A stretch of DNA of 64,000 bases from Pseudoalteromonas holothuriae (GTDB lineage: Bacteria > Pseudomonadota > Gammaproteobacteria > Enterobacterales > Alteromonadaceae): assembly GCF_945859825.1 (NCBI RefSeq), contig NZ_CAMAPC010000007.1, forward strand, positions 124,001 through 188,000. Direction: 5' to 3'. Numbering within the stretch: position 1 is the stretch's first letter; every line of letters begins with the position of its first letter. The position numbers and the translations under genes were made by a program. Of this stretch, positions 1 through 9,537 are shown one piece after another. The notes below the pieces were generated by a model that was not told the DNA's origin, made no database searches, and was given only the letters and a program-made list of their open reading frames with translations.

Positions 1-2
1 TG

Positions 3-173
3 CTCAATCAAGGTAGTGCAAAGGTCAAAACTAACAAAGATGGTTGGACTGTGGTTACCAAAGATAAGCAATTATCAGCGCAAACTGAACACACTATTTT
101 AGTTACTAACACGGGTTATGAAGTATTAACGTTGCGAGCAGAAGAAGCAGCTCAATTATCGGCACTATTATAG
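3..173 (+). CDS. map: Type I methionine aminopeptidase, C-terminal fragment
   Basis: This is the 3' end of a gene that enters from the left edge; 56 residues and a TAG stop are visible. The reading contains [25 protein letters not shown] and EVLTLR, which match the C-terminal end of type I methionine aminopeptidases, where the Glu of the EHT segment is a metal ligand. The enzyme removes the initiator Met from nascent cytosolic proteins. The N-terminal two thirds, including most metal ligands, lie outside the window. The gene converges on the TonB receptor to its right, and a hairpin separates them. Family assignment rests on this short but characteristic stretch. Confidence 0.85.
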   Translation, partial: LNQGSAKVKTNKDGWTVVTKDKQLSAQTEHTILVTNTGYEVLTLRAEEAAQLSALL

Positions 174-205
174 CAAGCACTTCAAATTTAAAATTGATTC
201 ATAAT

Positions 206-240
206 AAAAAGCCCAGTAAATAATAAACTGAGCTTTTTAT
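206..240. terminator. Bidirectional rho-independent terminator
   Basis: Arms at 206-217 and 227-238 pair over 12 positions with one mismatch. They begin with an A-run and end with a T-run, so the hairpin can terminate both the map fragment (plus strand) and the receptor gene ending at 260 (minus strand). Confidence 0.75.
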
Positions 241-259
241 CATCTATTTTTAATTAAAA

Positions 260-2923
260 TTAGAACTTATAGTCAAACTTTAAATAAGCTTGACGACCAA
301 GTGATGTATGGGTTTTAGCATCTATTCCCATTGAATCTGAAGGCATTTGTGGTGCTTCTTCATTAAACAAGTTTGCAGCCCCTACCGTCAACGTTAAATC
401 TTTAAAGCCTATGTAACTGACAGTTGCATCGTACGTTGTCCAAGAGTCAACCTCGAACTTATTGCCAGCACTATCTGCTAAGTCATTATACGAATCAATA
501 AAGTTAATATTTAAAGTGGCTAACCAATCATTATTTGCCCAATCAACACCCGCAGTCCAACGATATTGAGGGTGCTCGTGCTCACCGTTTAAATCTTCAC
601 GCACTGTAGTTGTATTACCGTTTTCATCACTTTCAAACGACTGTTCTTCAAAGTTTAATGCATAAGTTAAATTGTAGTGAAACTTAAACTCACCCATATC
701 TTGAGTGTTAAGCGCATAGGCTAAGTTAACATCAAAACCATCTGTCTCACGTCCACCGATATTAACGAATGTGTCATTAATTCTTAAAATACGCCCAATT
801 GTGCTGCCTTGATTAGGTGCCCGTACAACAAAGTTAGGATCGGTACCACAGCAGTCAACGAGCTTTTGCGCGCCGATTTTTTTGATCAAATCTTCTTGGT
901 CATAATTCCAATAGTCTACACCAATGCTAAAATCATCCGTTGCTTGCCAAACAACACCTAAGTTATAGTTTTCAGACTCTTCCGGCTGTAGTTTTTTGTT
1001 ACCCGCAACAACTGCTGTATACTCTGTCGGTTCACAATCGGCTTCTGCACCTGTTTGACGACAGCGTTCTTTATCAATAACTGACGGTGACTCATCCGTA
1101 CGACCTAAATGAAGCTGCACTAAAGAAGGTGCTCTAAATGCAGTCCCCCATGAACCACGAAGTACTAGCGAGTCGATGGGTGCCCAACGAAATGCTACTT
1201 TAGGGTCGGTAGTTGTTCCAAAGTCACTATAATCTTCGTGACGTATCGCCAGTTGCAGCTCTAAAGTATCAAGGACAGGAACACTAAACTCAGCAAATAC
1301 CGCAGTGTTATCTCTGTCACCATTGGCTTGAGTTGCCTCTGTACCAAAAATTTCGCCTCTTAAGTATTGCGCATCAGGGTTATCTTCAATTTTCTCGCGA
1401 CGTGATTCAAAACCAAATGCTGCAGACACATAGCCTGCACCCAGTTCAAATAGTTCACCAGAGACCGTGCCATCTAAAGACTGCATGGTTGATGAACCGT
1501 AACGTGTTGTGGTGGTCTCAAAGTACGCTAAACCTTGAGCTGTATTTGTACTTGGTTCAAACGGGTTCCATAAGCCCATATCAATGGCTTCTTGCGCTAA
1601 ACGCTTATTCGGGAACCCATCAAAGCCTTTCTCAACCGCACTTGAGCGAATTGTTGAAAAAGCAACTTCCCAGTCCCAATCTTTATAGTTACCACGTGCG
1701 CCAAGCACTGCTCGGTAATATTCTGAATCTACATCTTTTTTACGATTGCCAATATCAACTGTACGACGGCGCATGGAAATATCGACACCATGTAAAAAGT
1801 GATTAGGATCTGATGCTAACGGATGGTTTGGGTTGTCACCAAGCATTGTGAGTTCAGTAAAACTTGGACTACCTGCACCTTGAATAAATGTTGATGCATG
1901 CTGCGCCGAAAATTCAGCAAATCCTTCTACATCATCAGAGATTTCCTGAACCCCATTGTAGCTAAAGCTAAATCGCTCTGTTGAAGGTATTAAAGACATA
2001 TGTGGTGCATAGTCATAACGACAAATATCACCAATATTTAGATTATCCGCACAGGTATCATTACCCCATACATCAGCAAATATAGTTTGTCGAATTTGCG
2101 TCCCATCATCTGCTACACCTGTGACAGGTAGCCTTTCCCATTGAGCGTCGCTAAGCATGCTTCTTACAACTTCAACACTACCAGGAAAACCTGATGAACT
2201 TAATGAATTATTACCGCCTCTAAAACGTTGATCCGCTGTCGCTGTATAATCTCTGTCTCCGAAAAATACATCACCACGCTTGAAATAATCTAGTGCAAAG
2301 TTATGCTGGCCTTTGTCTGTTGATGACCCCCATAAAATGGTAAAATTTTGCTCTTCACCACCACCATCAGCAGTATCAGAAACCTTGCCTGAAACTTCAA
2401 AGCCATCAATGTCATTTCGTAAAATAATATTGATTACCCCAGCAACTGCATCAGAGCCATAAGTAGCCGATGCGCCATCTTTTAAAATGTCGATACGTTT
2501 TACAGATGAGACAGGAATGGTATTTAAATCAACGAAAGATGTTTCTATGTCTTTTGCAAATGGGCTAACAGCCACACGACGCCCATTTATCAATACCAGT
2601 GTAGAAGATGCACCTAAGCCTCTAAGCGCAACACTCGATCCTCCGTTTGCAGTATCATCACTTGAGTTACCTTGTGTACTAAATGTACCAGCACCTGCAA
2701 CGGGTAGTTTTTGTAGCGCACCAATCAAGTCCGTAGAACCAGTAGCAGCCAAATCACCTGCAGAGATTGATTGAATTGGAGATGGCCCTTCCATATCTGT
2801 TCGCTTAATATGAGAACCAGTCACTTCGATACGTTCAACTTTCTCTTCGGCTGCAACAGCAAGCTGAGTTTGACCGAGTAACATTGCTGCTGACAATGCA
2901 CTTAATGTAAATATAGGTTTCAT
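260..2923 (-). CDS. TonB-dependent outer-membrane receptor (887 aa)
   Basis: This is an outer-membrane active transporter driven by TonB-ExbBD; its substrate cannot be read from the sequence. Residues 1-24 form a signal peptide ending in AVAA. A TonB-box-like ERIEVTGS follows, then a plug domain with LINGRRV, the RIDILKDGASATYGSDAVAGVINI signature region (about residues 150-175), and a long beta-barrel ending in the aromatic FDYKF typical of outer-membrane barrels. Several Cys pairs occur in predicted loop regions, such as DTC..DIC and ERC..ADC. A Fur-like site about 110 bp upstream suggests iron control, but the plug and barrel resemble the broad Alteromonadales receptors used for oligopeptides or glycans as much as siderophore receptors. 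The family call is firm and the substrate unknown. Confidence 0.93.
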   Translation of the reverse strand: MKPIFTLSALSAAMLLGQTQLAVAAEEKVERIEVTGSHIKRTDMEGPSPIQSISAGDLAATGSTDLIGALQKLPVAGAGTFSTQGNSSDDTANGGSSVALRGLGASSTLVLINGRRVAVSPFAKDIETSFVDLNTIPVSSVKRIDILKDGASATYGSDAVAGVINIILRNDIDGFEVSGKVSDTADGGGEEQNFTILWGSSTDKGQHNFALDYFKRGDVFFGDRDYTATADQRFRGGNNSLSSSGFPGSVEVVRSMLSDAQWERLPVTGVADDGTQIRQTIFADVWGNDTCADNLNIGDICRYDYAPHMSLIPSTERFSFSYNGVQEISDDVEGFAEFSAQHASTFIQGAGSPSFTELTMLGDNPNHPLASDPNHFLHGVDISMRRRTVDIGNRKKDVDSEYYRAVLGARGNYKDWDWEVAFSTIRSSAVEKGFDGFPNKRLAQEAIDMGLWNPFEPSTNTAQGLAYFETTTTRYGSSTMQSLDGTVSGELFELGAGYVSAAFGFESRREKIEDNPDAQYLRGEIFGTEATQANGDRDNTAVFAEFSVPVLDTLELQLAIRHEDYSDFGTTTDPKVAFRWAPIDSLVLRGSWGTAFRAPSLVQLHLGRTDESPSVIDKERCRQTGAEADCEPTEYTAVVAGNKKLQPEESENYNLGVVWQATDDFSIGVDYWNYDQEDLIKKIGAQKLVDCCGTDPNFVVRAPNQGSTIGRILRINDTFVNIGGRETDGFDVNLAYALNTQDMGEFKFHYNLTYALNFEEQSFESDENGNTTTVREDLNGEHEHPQYRWTAGVDWANNDWLATLNINFIDSYNDLADSAGNKFEVDSWTTYDATVSYIGFKDLTLTVGAANLFNEEAPQMPSDSMGIDAKTHTSLGRQAYLKFDYKF

Positions 2924-3626
2924 GACTTTCTTTTCCCTGTTGTTGTGTAAGTTATTGTTTTAATTAACTCGTATTGTTCTACCATATATTTAAGCAACGT
3001 ACAATTCGGTACTTTTCTCACATGTTTGCTAAATATAATTCTCATTATCGCAAGTAACGTAAAAATAAAATATTCAAATCAATAAGTTATTAACTGTGCG
3101 CCCTTAAACAGCACAAATAGTTGCACTGCCAAACTTGTAACTACAAAGTAAATTTTTTAGATTAAACTGTTACAGTTAGTGTCTATTTCATGCAAACAAC
3201 GTACAATGAAAGCCCATATTTTGAACACCACTCACTGAATAACAAAAGAGTTACAATCAAATTATTTACATTAAAGCAATAAATGCGTTTTATTAATAAA
3301 CGCCTATAGCATGAAATTTCAGTGTCGATAGCAACCTGCTGCTACCCACAATCAATTATATCGACTGCTTAGACTCTATATATGAAGTACGCCAGTCATA
3401 GAACTTTTAAACCAAATCACAAAGTATGACAGGTCAAAACACATACTTGAATCGTCGCGATAAAAGCGACTAGGTTCAAGTCAGCTTAAAATGAGGAAAT
3501 GACCCGGCATCTGTATTTACGTAAACTTTTCATTCTAAAGTCATTGCACTGAGGTTTTTTTTATGCCAATTTCAAGCCTGCGCTCAGCCAGTTAAATAAA
3601 TAATAATCAACAGAGTAGTAAAAATT
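2924..3626. other. Intergenic region between divergent receptors
   Basis: These 700 AT-rich bases hold no convincing gene on either strand. They must contain the promoters of both divergent TonB receptors, and the Fur-like site at about 3033-3051 is the only element recognised. No terminator or repeat was seen. Confidence 0.6.
3033..3051 (-). promoter_or_regulatory. Candidate Fur box
   Basis: Read on the minus strand from 3049, the sequence starts GATAATGAGAATTAT and matches the 19-bp Fur consensus at about 14 positions, with the first 8 perfect. It lies about 110 bp upstream of the receptor gene starting at 2923. The match is by eye, and no promoter elements were confirmed. Confidence 0.4.
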
Positions 3627-6155
3627 ATGACAGGATCTATTAAACTATCGCCAGTAGCACTGGCACTTCTTGCAAGTACTGCAGCCATGGCACAGCAGAC
3701 CAATGAACAGAGTATCGAAACAATCTCTGTGCTCGGCTCAAAAGTCTCTAACCGAACAGCGACGGAATCAACTTCACCTATTGATATTTTAGATACTGAG
3801 CAACTTAATAAAGGCGGCTTTACCGAGCTTGGCCAAAGCCTACAATCAATAGCCCCTTCTTTTAACTTTAGCCGAACTCAGGTATCTGACGGCTCTGATT
3901 TATTTCGTCCAGCTACGCTTCGGGGCTTGCAACCCGATCAAACACTGGTGCTTATCAATGGTAAACGTCGCCACACCCAAGCTATATTTGGTTTATCTGG
4001 CACTGTTGGTGCCGGTGCTGCGGGCACTGATATGAACTCGATTCCATTAATGGCATTAAAAAATGTAGAAATACTCAGAGATGGTGCTGCAGCAAGGTAC
4101 GGTTCTGATGCCATTGCGGGAGTTATAAACCTATCCTTAAATGACAGTACCGGCGTTACGACTGGCTTTGTGCAAGGCGGTTCAACAGGCGAAGGTGATG
4201 GTGATACCTATTCATTTGGCTTAAACCGAGGCTTTGACCTTGGTAATGAAGGTGGCTTTGTCAATTTATCAGTCGAGTACCGAGATGCTGAAGGCACCAA
4301 TAGAGCGCAACGAGATACCGGTGGTTCATCAACCACTGCACCAGGGGATCTTTCACAAAGCGTTCGCTGGCGACAAGGTAACTCTGACAGTGAATTTATT
4401 TCTCTATTTTACAATGCGGCTTTACCTATTGGTCAAAATGAGCTGTATTCCTTTGCCGGTTTTTCAAACCGCAGCGCATTTGGTAACGGCTTTTATCGTG
4501 ACTTTAACCGTGCAGAAAGAAACGTGCCACAAGTATACCCAGATGGTTTTTTACCCCGAATAGATAACGAAGCTGAAGATTTATCTTTTGCTGTAGGTTT
4601 TAAAGGTGAGTTTACACCTGATTGGACATTCGATTTATCAACTGTTTATGGTGAAAACCAATATGATTATTCATCATCTAACACCATAAATTCATCTTAC
4701 GCGGCACAATTTCTTGCTCAAAACCCTAATGCTTCAGCCCAAGACATCGCGGATAATGCAGGTCCCAAAGGCGGCTATTCTGGCGGCTTCAGATTTGACC
4801 AATGGACCACTAATTTAGACATAAATGGTATTGTAGACGTCTCAGGTAGCGAGCCAATTTACTTCTCTATTGGCGCTGAGTATCGTAAAGAGAACTACGA
4901 AATTGTACCGGGTGAAGTTGCTTCATATGCCTGTGGCGCATCTAATGCTAGAAGTTCTTTTGCATCGGTTATTGACCCTGATGTATTTGCCGATTGCGGC
5001 TTTCAAGCTTATCAAGGGCTAAGACCCGATGCCGCTAACCAAGCTGACCGTTCAAGCTACGCCATTTATCTTGAAGCTGAGACCTTGCTCAATGAAGACT
5101 GGTTAGTCAGCGCTGCGCTGCGCTATGAAGATGTCTCTAACTCAAATGATGATACTATCTGGAAATTGGCAACACGTTACGAAGTCACAGAAAACTTAGC
5201 AATACGTGCAGCCGCATCGACTGGCTTCAGAGCACCATCTCTACAGCAATCTGGCTATACAGCTTTCACCACTACATTAGGCGGCGATGGCTCATTAGCC
5301 ACGTCTTATACCGCCACAGCAGGTGCCCCCTTTCCAGCTGCATTAGGGGTAGATGGCCTAAACCTAGAATCATCTGATAACTACAACCTTGGCTTCGCAT
5401 GGGATGTTAGTAATGATTTGTCAGTCACTTTAGATTTTTATCAAATTAAAATTTACGACAGAATTAATCTCGGCAGCTTTATTGGTGTCAACAGTGACGA
5501 GTTAACTGGATTTCCTGCCGCTAATGCTGCGCTCAATGCAACAGGTGCTGTACAAGGTAACTTCTTCTCAAACTCACTGGACTCGACAACTAAGGGGGTA
5601 GATTTAATCGCATCGTACTCAGTAGGGATGGCCAGTGGTGAGCTTGATATCACCTTTGCAGCAAATAAAAATAAAACGCAGATTGATAGAGTAAACACAC
5701 CTCAAGGTATTCCTCAAAGCATTGTGCTAGATGAACAACGACGTTCATTTTTAACCCATGGACAGCCACAAGAACGCGCAACGCTCACTTTTGACTATCA
5801 ACAAGATAAGTGGAGTTCACTCATCAGGTTTAACTATTTTGGCAAAACTGAGGTGAGCTACTTTGCAGGTAAGCACATAGTGATACCTGACTTCTTATCG
5901 CCAACTAATGATTGGCAAGATAATAGTACAGTTGAAGCTGCTGTTTTGGTTGATGTAAACTTTGCTTACCAATTATCTGAAAACTTAAACCTCTCGGTAG
6001 GCATAGACAACCTATTTGACGAAACTCCCGATGAATTAGGAGAGGACGAAGTACTTAACTTTATCACTAATGGTGCCATGCGCTACCCACTGCGCGCCCT
6101 ACCATATGGCTTCGATGGTATGACTTATTATGCTAAAGTAAGTTTTAGTTTTTAA
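3627..6155 (+). CDS. TonB-dependent outer-membrane receptor (842 aa)
   Basis: This second TonB-dependent transporter is divergent from the first. It has a signal peptide at residues 1-22 (ending AAMA, then QQ), a TonB-box-like IETISVLGS, and a plug with ATLRGLQPDQTLVLINGKRR and VEILRDGAAARYGSDAIAGV (about residues 95-170). The 22-strand-type barrel ends in YAKVSFSF. The RTQVSDGSDLFRP and GLQPDQTLVLINGKRRHTQ signatures are typical of a large receptor group in marine Alteromonadales and Caulobacterales whose substrates are mostly undefined. The two receptors share only family-level similarity, so they are not a recent duplication. No transporter or hydrolase that would hint at a substrate lies alongside. 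Confidence 0.93.
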   Translation: MTGSIKLSPVALALLASTAAMAQQTNEQSIETISVLGSKVSNRTATESTSPIDILDTEQLNKGGFTELGQSLQSIAPSFNFSRTQVSDGSDLFRPATLRGLQPDQTLVLINGKRRHTQAIFGLSGTVGAGAAGTDMNSIPLMALKNVEILRDGAAARYGSDAIAGVINLSLNDSTGVTTGFVQGGSTGEGDGDTYSFGLNRGFDLGNEGGFVNLSVEYRDAEGTNRAQRDTGGSSTTAPGDLSQSVRWRQGNSDSEFISLFYNAALPIGQNELYSFAGFSNRSAFGNGFYRDFNRAERNVPQVYPDGFLPRIDNEAEDLSFAVGFKGEFTPDWTFDLSTVYGENQYDYSSSNTINSSYAAQFLAQNPNASAQDIADNAGPKGGYSGGFRFDQWTTNLDINGIVDVSGSEPIYFSIGAEYRKENYEIVPGEVASYACGASNARSSFASVIDPDVFADCGFQAYQGLRPDAANQADRSSYAIYLEAETLLNEDWLVSAALRYEDVSNSNDDTIWKLATRYEVTENLAIRAAASTGFRAPSLQQSGYTAFTTTLGGDGSLATSYTATAGAPFPAALGVDGLNLESSDNYNLGFAWDVSNDLSVTLDFYQIKIYDRINLGSFIGVNSDELTGFPAANAALNATGAVQGNFFSNSLDSTTKGVDLIASYSVGMASGELDITFAANKNKTQIDRVNTPQGIPQSIVLDEQRRSFLTHGQPQERATLTFDYQQDKWSSLIRFNYFGKTEVSYFAGKHIVIPDFLSPTNDWQDNSTVEAAVLVDVNFAYQLSENLNLSVGIDNLFDETPDELGEDEVLNFITNGAMRYPLRALPYGFDGMTYYAKVSFSF

Positions 6156-6252
6156 ATTGGCTACGAGATATAAAGGTGAAGCTGACGCTTCTCTCTTATA
6201 TTTGCTCTTCTCATCATTAAAAAATATCCGACTTAAAAACTGACTATAGCTA

Positions 6253-6516
6253 GGGTCTGTTGATCTTTGAGGTATGAATTTTGTTCAAATCAAAGGTTTT
6301 CATTACGCGAAATGAGTAATGCAGCATAATAATTTATGTCAGTTGCGAATGACAAAGTAGTGGAAGCCTTTGGTTGAACCCTTTGGGCAGCGCCATTCGA
6401 GCATTTTTTCTACGTTATCACCTGACTTACATAGAATAACTATGCGACGCAGGTTCTGCCTTGCCAAAATACCCGAATGACTGCTGCAAAAACACACAGC
6501 AAAGATCAACATACCC
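6253..6516 (+). mobile_element. 264-bp MITE, copy 1, flanked by TA
   Basis: The element is bounded by near-perfect 17-bp terminal inverted repeats, GGGTCTGTTGATCTTTG at the left and its complement with one mismatch at the right. TA dinucleotides flank it at 6251-6252 and 6517-6518. It has no coding capacity. The same sequence recurs in inverted orientation at 28001-28251; this copy carries a 13-bp extra stretch (around the second CCCTTTGG-like segment) that accounts for the length difference. TA flanks suggest mobilisation by an IS630/Tc1- or IS5-like transposase elsewhere in the genome. Confidence 0.8.
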
Positions 6517-6742
6517 TAATACTGTCAGTGCCTCCTAACAACACAATCATCATACAGCAAGGCTGCTTTGTCAGTAGTGCCTATGATTAGGTACAATCGT
6601 AGACTTGGCAGTTCCTTTAGCAATTTGCAACGCAAATTAATTCAGCTAACACAGAATAAATTAATTTACATACAAATCAAAAGCTTAAACTTGGCCTTTG
6701 TATTGCAGGATTATGCTGTCTATTCACTTTAGGGGTTACAGC
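6517..6742 (+). other. Gene-free stretch upstream of the LruC-type gene
   Basis: Nothing coding is visible between the MITE and the next gene. It presumably carries that gene's promoter; no operator or terminator could be recognised. Confidence 0.5.
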
Positions 6743-8779
6743 ATGAAAGCTTACCTATTAAGTTCTGTTCTATGGAGTGTAGCTTCATTTGCCACTCCTT
6801 TTGATACCTGTCCATCCAAAGCTTTTTTAATCCAAGGTAATACCGCTACGGTTTATGGCGTTAACTTGGTATCAGGAAGTTACAACACATTAGCAAATGA
6901 CATGGGGACCAATAATAAAGTTAATGCTGTCGGCTTTAGTGTTCATGATCGCTACCTATATGGCTGGGATTATGAAAGCGGTAATTTGGCCAAAATCGGT
7001 AAAGACTATCAACTTGAATCACTTTCCGTAAGTGGATTTGCCAAGACTAGTTTTTATGTTGGTGATGTCTCTGTGCAAACAAATCATTACTATGCATATC
7101 GCCGCGGTGCGAGCTTTGGCCTATACAAAGTAAGCCTAGACCCAAACAACGAAGACTATCTAAATGCAAACCGTGTGGTTGATGGCGCAAAGTTAAATCT
7201 GCAAATTTTTGATTTGGCATTTCATCCTGATGAAGACTTTGCTTACTCAGTAGATAAAAACGGTGTATTACATCGCATTGATGTGTTGAATGGCACATCA
7301 TCTGCTCTAGGCAACACTGGCATTACCGGCACATTTGGTGCCGTATATTTTGATGTTGATGGCAACTTTTACATCAGCCGCAATAGCGATGGCAACGTCT
7401 TTTTAATTGACCTTGATAACCCTTCAAACAATCAATTATTTGCTTATGGGCCTGACTCATCTAGCAACGACGGCGCTCGTTGTGCGATAGCTCCCATTAT
7501 TGATGATTCAGAACCCGCTTATATCGACTTTGGTGATGCACCAAATAGCTATTTAACAAAATTAGCTGATAATGGACCTCGTCATGAAACCGGCGACTTG
7601 TTTCTCGGTACTCAAGTTACACCAGAATATCAACCTAAAGACAATGATGAAGATGACGGCATTGATTTCGTGACTGGGTTTGAAATTGGCTTAGATACGC
7701 TCATACTCGCCAACTCATCACGTTCTGGGTATTTGAATGCTTGGATTGATTGGGATCAAAGCGGTACTTTTGATAACAATGAACGTGTAGTCCAAGATTA
7801 CGCCACTTCAACAGGACAAAACCGGTTATTGTTAGCCGTACCTGAAAATGCAGCCGATGGCACAACATGGGCAAGGTTTAGACTATCTGATCAACCAGGT
7901 ATTTCATTCACAGGGGGTGTGGCTAATGGAGAAGTTGAAGACTATGCCATTACAGTCAGTAATAGCGGTATCGCAACCGTATCAACAGATTGGATGACAA
8001 TTGCATTCGAGGATTTTTGGCCCGAGCAAGGTGACTATGACTTCAATGATGTAGTCGTAACATACAAGGTACAAATGAGTAAGGTTGGTGAACAACTTAA
8101 ACGCTATAAAATTGATGGTTCACTCAAAGCAATTGGTGCAAGTCACCGTAATGGTTTTGCATTTAGATTTCAAAATATTGCAGCTTCATCGGTAAATCAA
8201 GCTTTAATTCGATACGAAATCAACGGGCAACTGCAAACAAACTCACCACTTGAAAACGGTCGCAATGAAGCAATTTTAATTTTATTTGCAGACACCAAGG
8301 CAGTAGCCCCTGTGCTGTCTGGGTGTAAGTACTTTAGAACTGAGCGCCACTGTCAATCACAAGAGAGCATTTCATTTTCTATTACTTTACCTTTTAACGA
8401 AGCCCAATCACCCAATAACGTTGGTTTTAGCAACCTTGATCCGTTTATCTTTGGCGTAAATGGTTTTGACCATGGCCCACTTGTGAGTGTAGCCAACGCC
8501 AGAGGCTGGGAAGTGCATCTAAAAAACCAAGCACCCACTGAAGCATTTGACCCAAGCTATCTAAATCAAGCAGATGATGCCTCATCTAGCAACGGCTTCT
8601 ATCAAACGAGTAGCGGTTTACCCTTTGCTATAAAGGTTGGTACACAATGGCGCCATCCGATAGAACACACAGATATATTGCAAGCTTATCCACAGTTAGC
8701 ATCTTTTGCTGAATCTCGTGGCGCAGAAAACACCGCTTGGTTTCTCACCCCCAGTGATGAAAGCTTAGTCAGCTATTAG
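6743..8779 (+). CDS. LruC domain-containing secreted protein with GEVED domain
   Basis: This is an exported protein of about 678 residues; its function is unknown. The ATG at 6743 is chosen over the upstream in-frame ATG at 6698 because AGGGG precedes it at proper spacing and a signal peptide (MKAYLLSSVLWSVASFA) follows directly. The first ~250 residues form a repetitive beta-propeller-like region (YGWDYESGNLAKI, FYISRNSDGNVFLIDL). A GEVED domain follows, starting DFGDAPNSY, with the Asp-rich DNDEDDGIDF and the GEVEDYAITV signature. The C-terminal part opens with WMTIAFEDFWPEQGDYDFND, the LruC hallmark, where acidic residues probably bind calcium. The protein is likely on the surface or in an extracellular matrix. 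The small lipoprotein gene starts 10 bp downstream, so the two are probably co-transcribed. Confidence 0.85.
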   Translation: MKAYLLSSVLWSVASFATPFDTCPSKAFLIQGNTATVYGVNLVSGSYNTLANDMGTNNKVNAVGFSVHDRYLYGWDYESGNLAKIGKDYQLESLSVSGFAKTSFYVGDVSVQTNHYYAYRRGASFGLYKVSLDPNNEDYLNANRVVDGAKLNLQIFDLAFHPDEDFAYSVDKNGVLHRIDVLNGTSSALGNTGITGTFGAVYFDVDGNFYISRNSDGNVFLIDLDNPSNNQLFAYGPDSSSNDGARCAIAPIIDDSEPAYIDFGDAPNSYLTKLADNGPRHETGDLFLGTQVTPEYQPKDNDEDDGIDFVTGFEIGLDTLILANSSRSGYLNAWIDWDQSGTFDNNERVVQDYATSTGQNRLLLAVPENAADGTTWARFRLSDQPGISFTGGVANGEVEDYAITVSNSGIATVSTDWMTIAFEDFWPEQGDYDFNDVVVTYKVQMSKVGEQLKRYKIDGSLKAIGASHRNGFAFRFQNIAASSVNQALIRYEINGQLQTNSPLENGRNEAILILFADTKAVAPVLSGCKYFRTERHCQSQESISFSITLPFNEAQSPNNVGFSNLDPFIFGVNGFDHGPLVSVANARGWEVHLKNQAPTEAFDPSYLNQADDASSSNGFYQTSSGLPFAIKVGTQWRHPIEHTDILQAYPQLASFAESRGAENTAWFLTPSDESLVSY

Positions 8780-8788
8780 GAGACGATT

Positions 8789-9274
8789 ATGAAATCACTA
8801 ACTATCTCAATCATTATGTTATCAACCTTAAGTGCATGCGGTGGTGGCAGTGAACAAGGTCAGAGCCAAGTTCAAAATACCCAAATAAGTAATGAAGCGA
8901 CAGCACCTTCGAGCGCAGCTCAAGATGACAATAATAGCGAAAATCATAGCTCAATATCATTAGCTAACTTGAGCATTGCACCTAACTTTAACCTAGAAAC
9001 AAATGTACAAGTAAATATTCAAGTTGCAAGTAATTTAGTCATGCAACGTGCTTATATCAATGTATGTAAAGCCACCGCTCAAGAGATAAGCTATTCAGAT
9101 TGCTATTACCAAGGCCCACTTACGCAAGATGGACTAAATACAATGATTGAACTGCCCTATCAAAATATAGAATTGACGGCCGCTATTTGGGTGTATGACC
9201 CCCTAACATCTCCGCAAATTTACCAATGGCAGTTTGACACTAATACGGCGTCTCAAGTATTTACGATTAAATAA
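8789..9274 (+). CDS. Small lipoprotein of unknown function
   Basis: This 161-residue protein has a clear lipoprotein signal: MKSLTISIIMLSTLSAC with the lipobox LSAC and the lipidated Cys at position 17. The low-complexity Ser/Gln/Asn-rich linker (about 20-60) is typical of membrane-tethered lipoproteins. The remainder looks beta-rich, with NVQVNIQVASN and YINVCKATAQE, and has two Cys that could form a disulfide. It begins 10 bp after the LruC-type gene behind an AGGAGA ribosome site, so it probably works with it at the cell envelope. No family was recognised. Confidence 0.8.
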   Translation: MKSLTISIIMLSTLSACGGGSEQGQSQVQNTQISNEATAPSSAAQDDNNSENHSSISLANLSIAPNFNLETNVQVNIQVASNLVMQRAYINVCKATAQEISYSDCYYQGPLTQDGLNTMIELPYQNIELTAAIWVYDPLTSPQIYQWQFDTNTASQVFTIK

Positions 9275-9298
9275 GGTAAATTTATAACTGGTTGACAT

Positions 9299-9325
9299 GC
9301 GGTATAACCACCTAGGCTATACCGC
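9299..9325 (+). terminator. Hairpin, possible terminator after the lipoprotein gene
   Basis: An 8-bp perfect inverted repeat (GCGGTATA at 9299-9306 and its complement at 9318-9325) lies 25 bp after the stop codon. It is followed by only a short T-run, so termination is plausible but weak. Confidence 0.45.
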
Positions 9326-9537
9326 TTTAACAACTTGCGCTGTTCACTTCATTCTTAAGTAACACAAGTAGATAAACCTAAAGAGCTATTGTTAAAAGCT
9401 ACAGCTAATAAAACCTCTAATCCAGTACCACCAAAAAGCCACAACTGCTATTTAAAATTTTATAAGCAGGGTAATATTTCTATTAGAGATTACGTCGTAA
9501 TGCAACAATATGTGCTTGCTGTAAGTGAATTTAATAG

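Noticed and set aside
1333..1806. 157-aa frame antisense to the first receptor
   Set aside because: It is fully inside a well-supported receptor gene and looks like a shadow of its coding frame.
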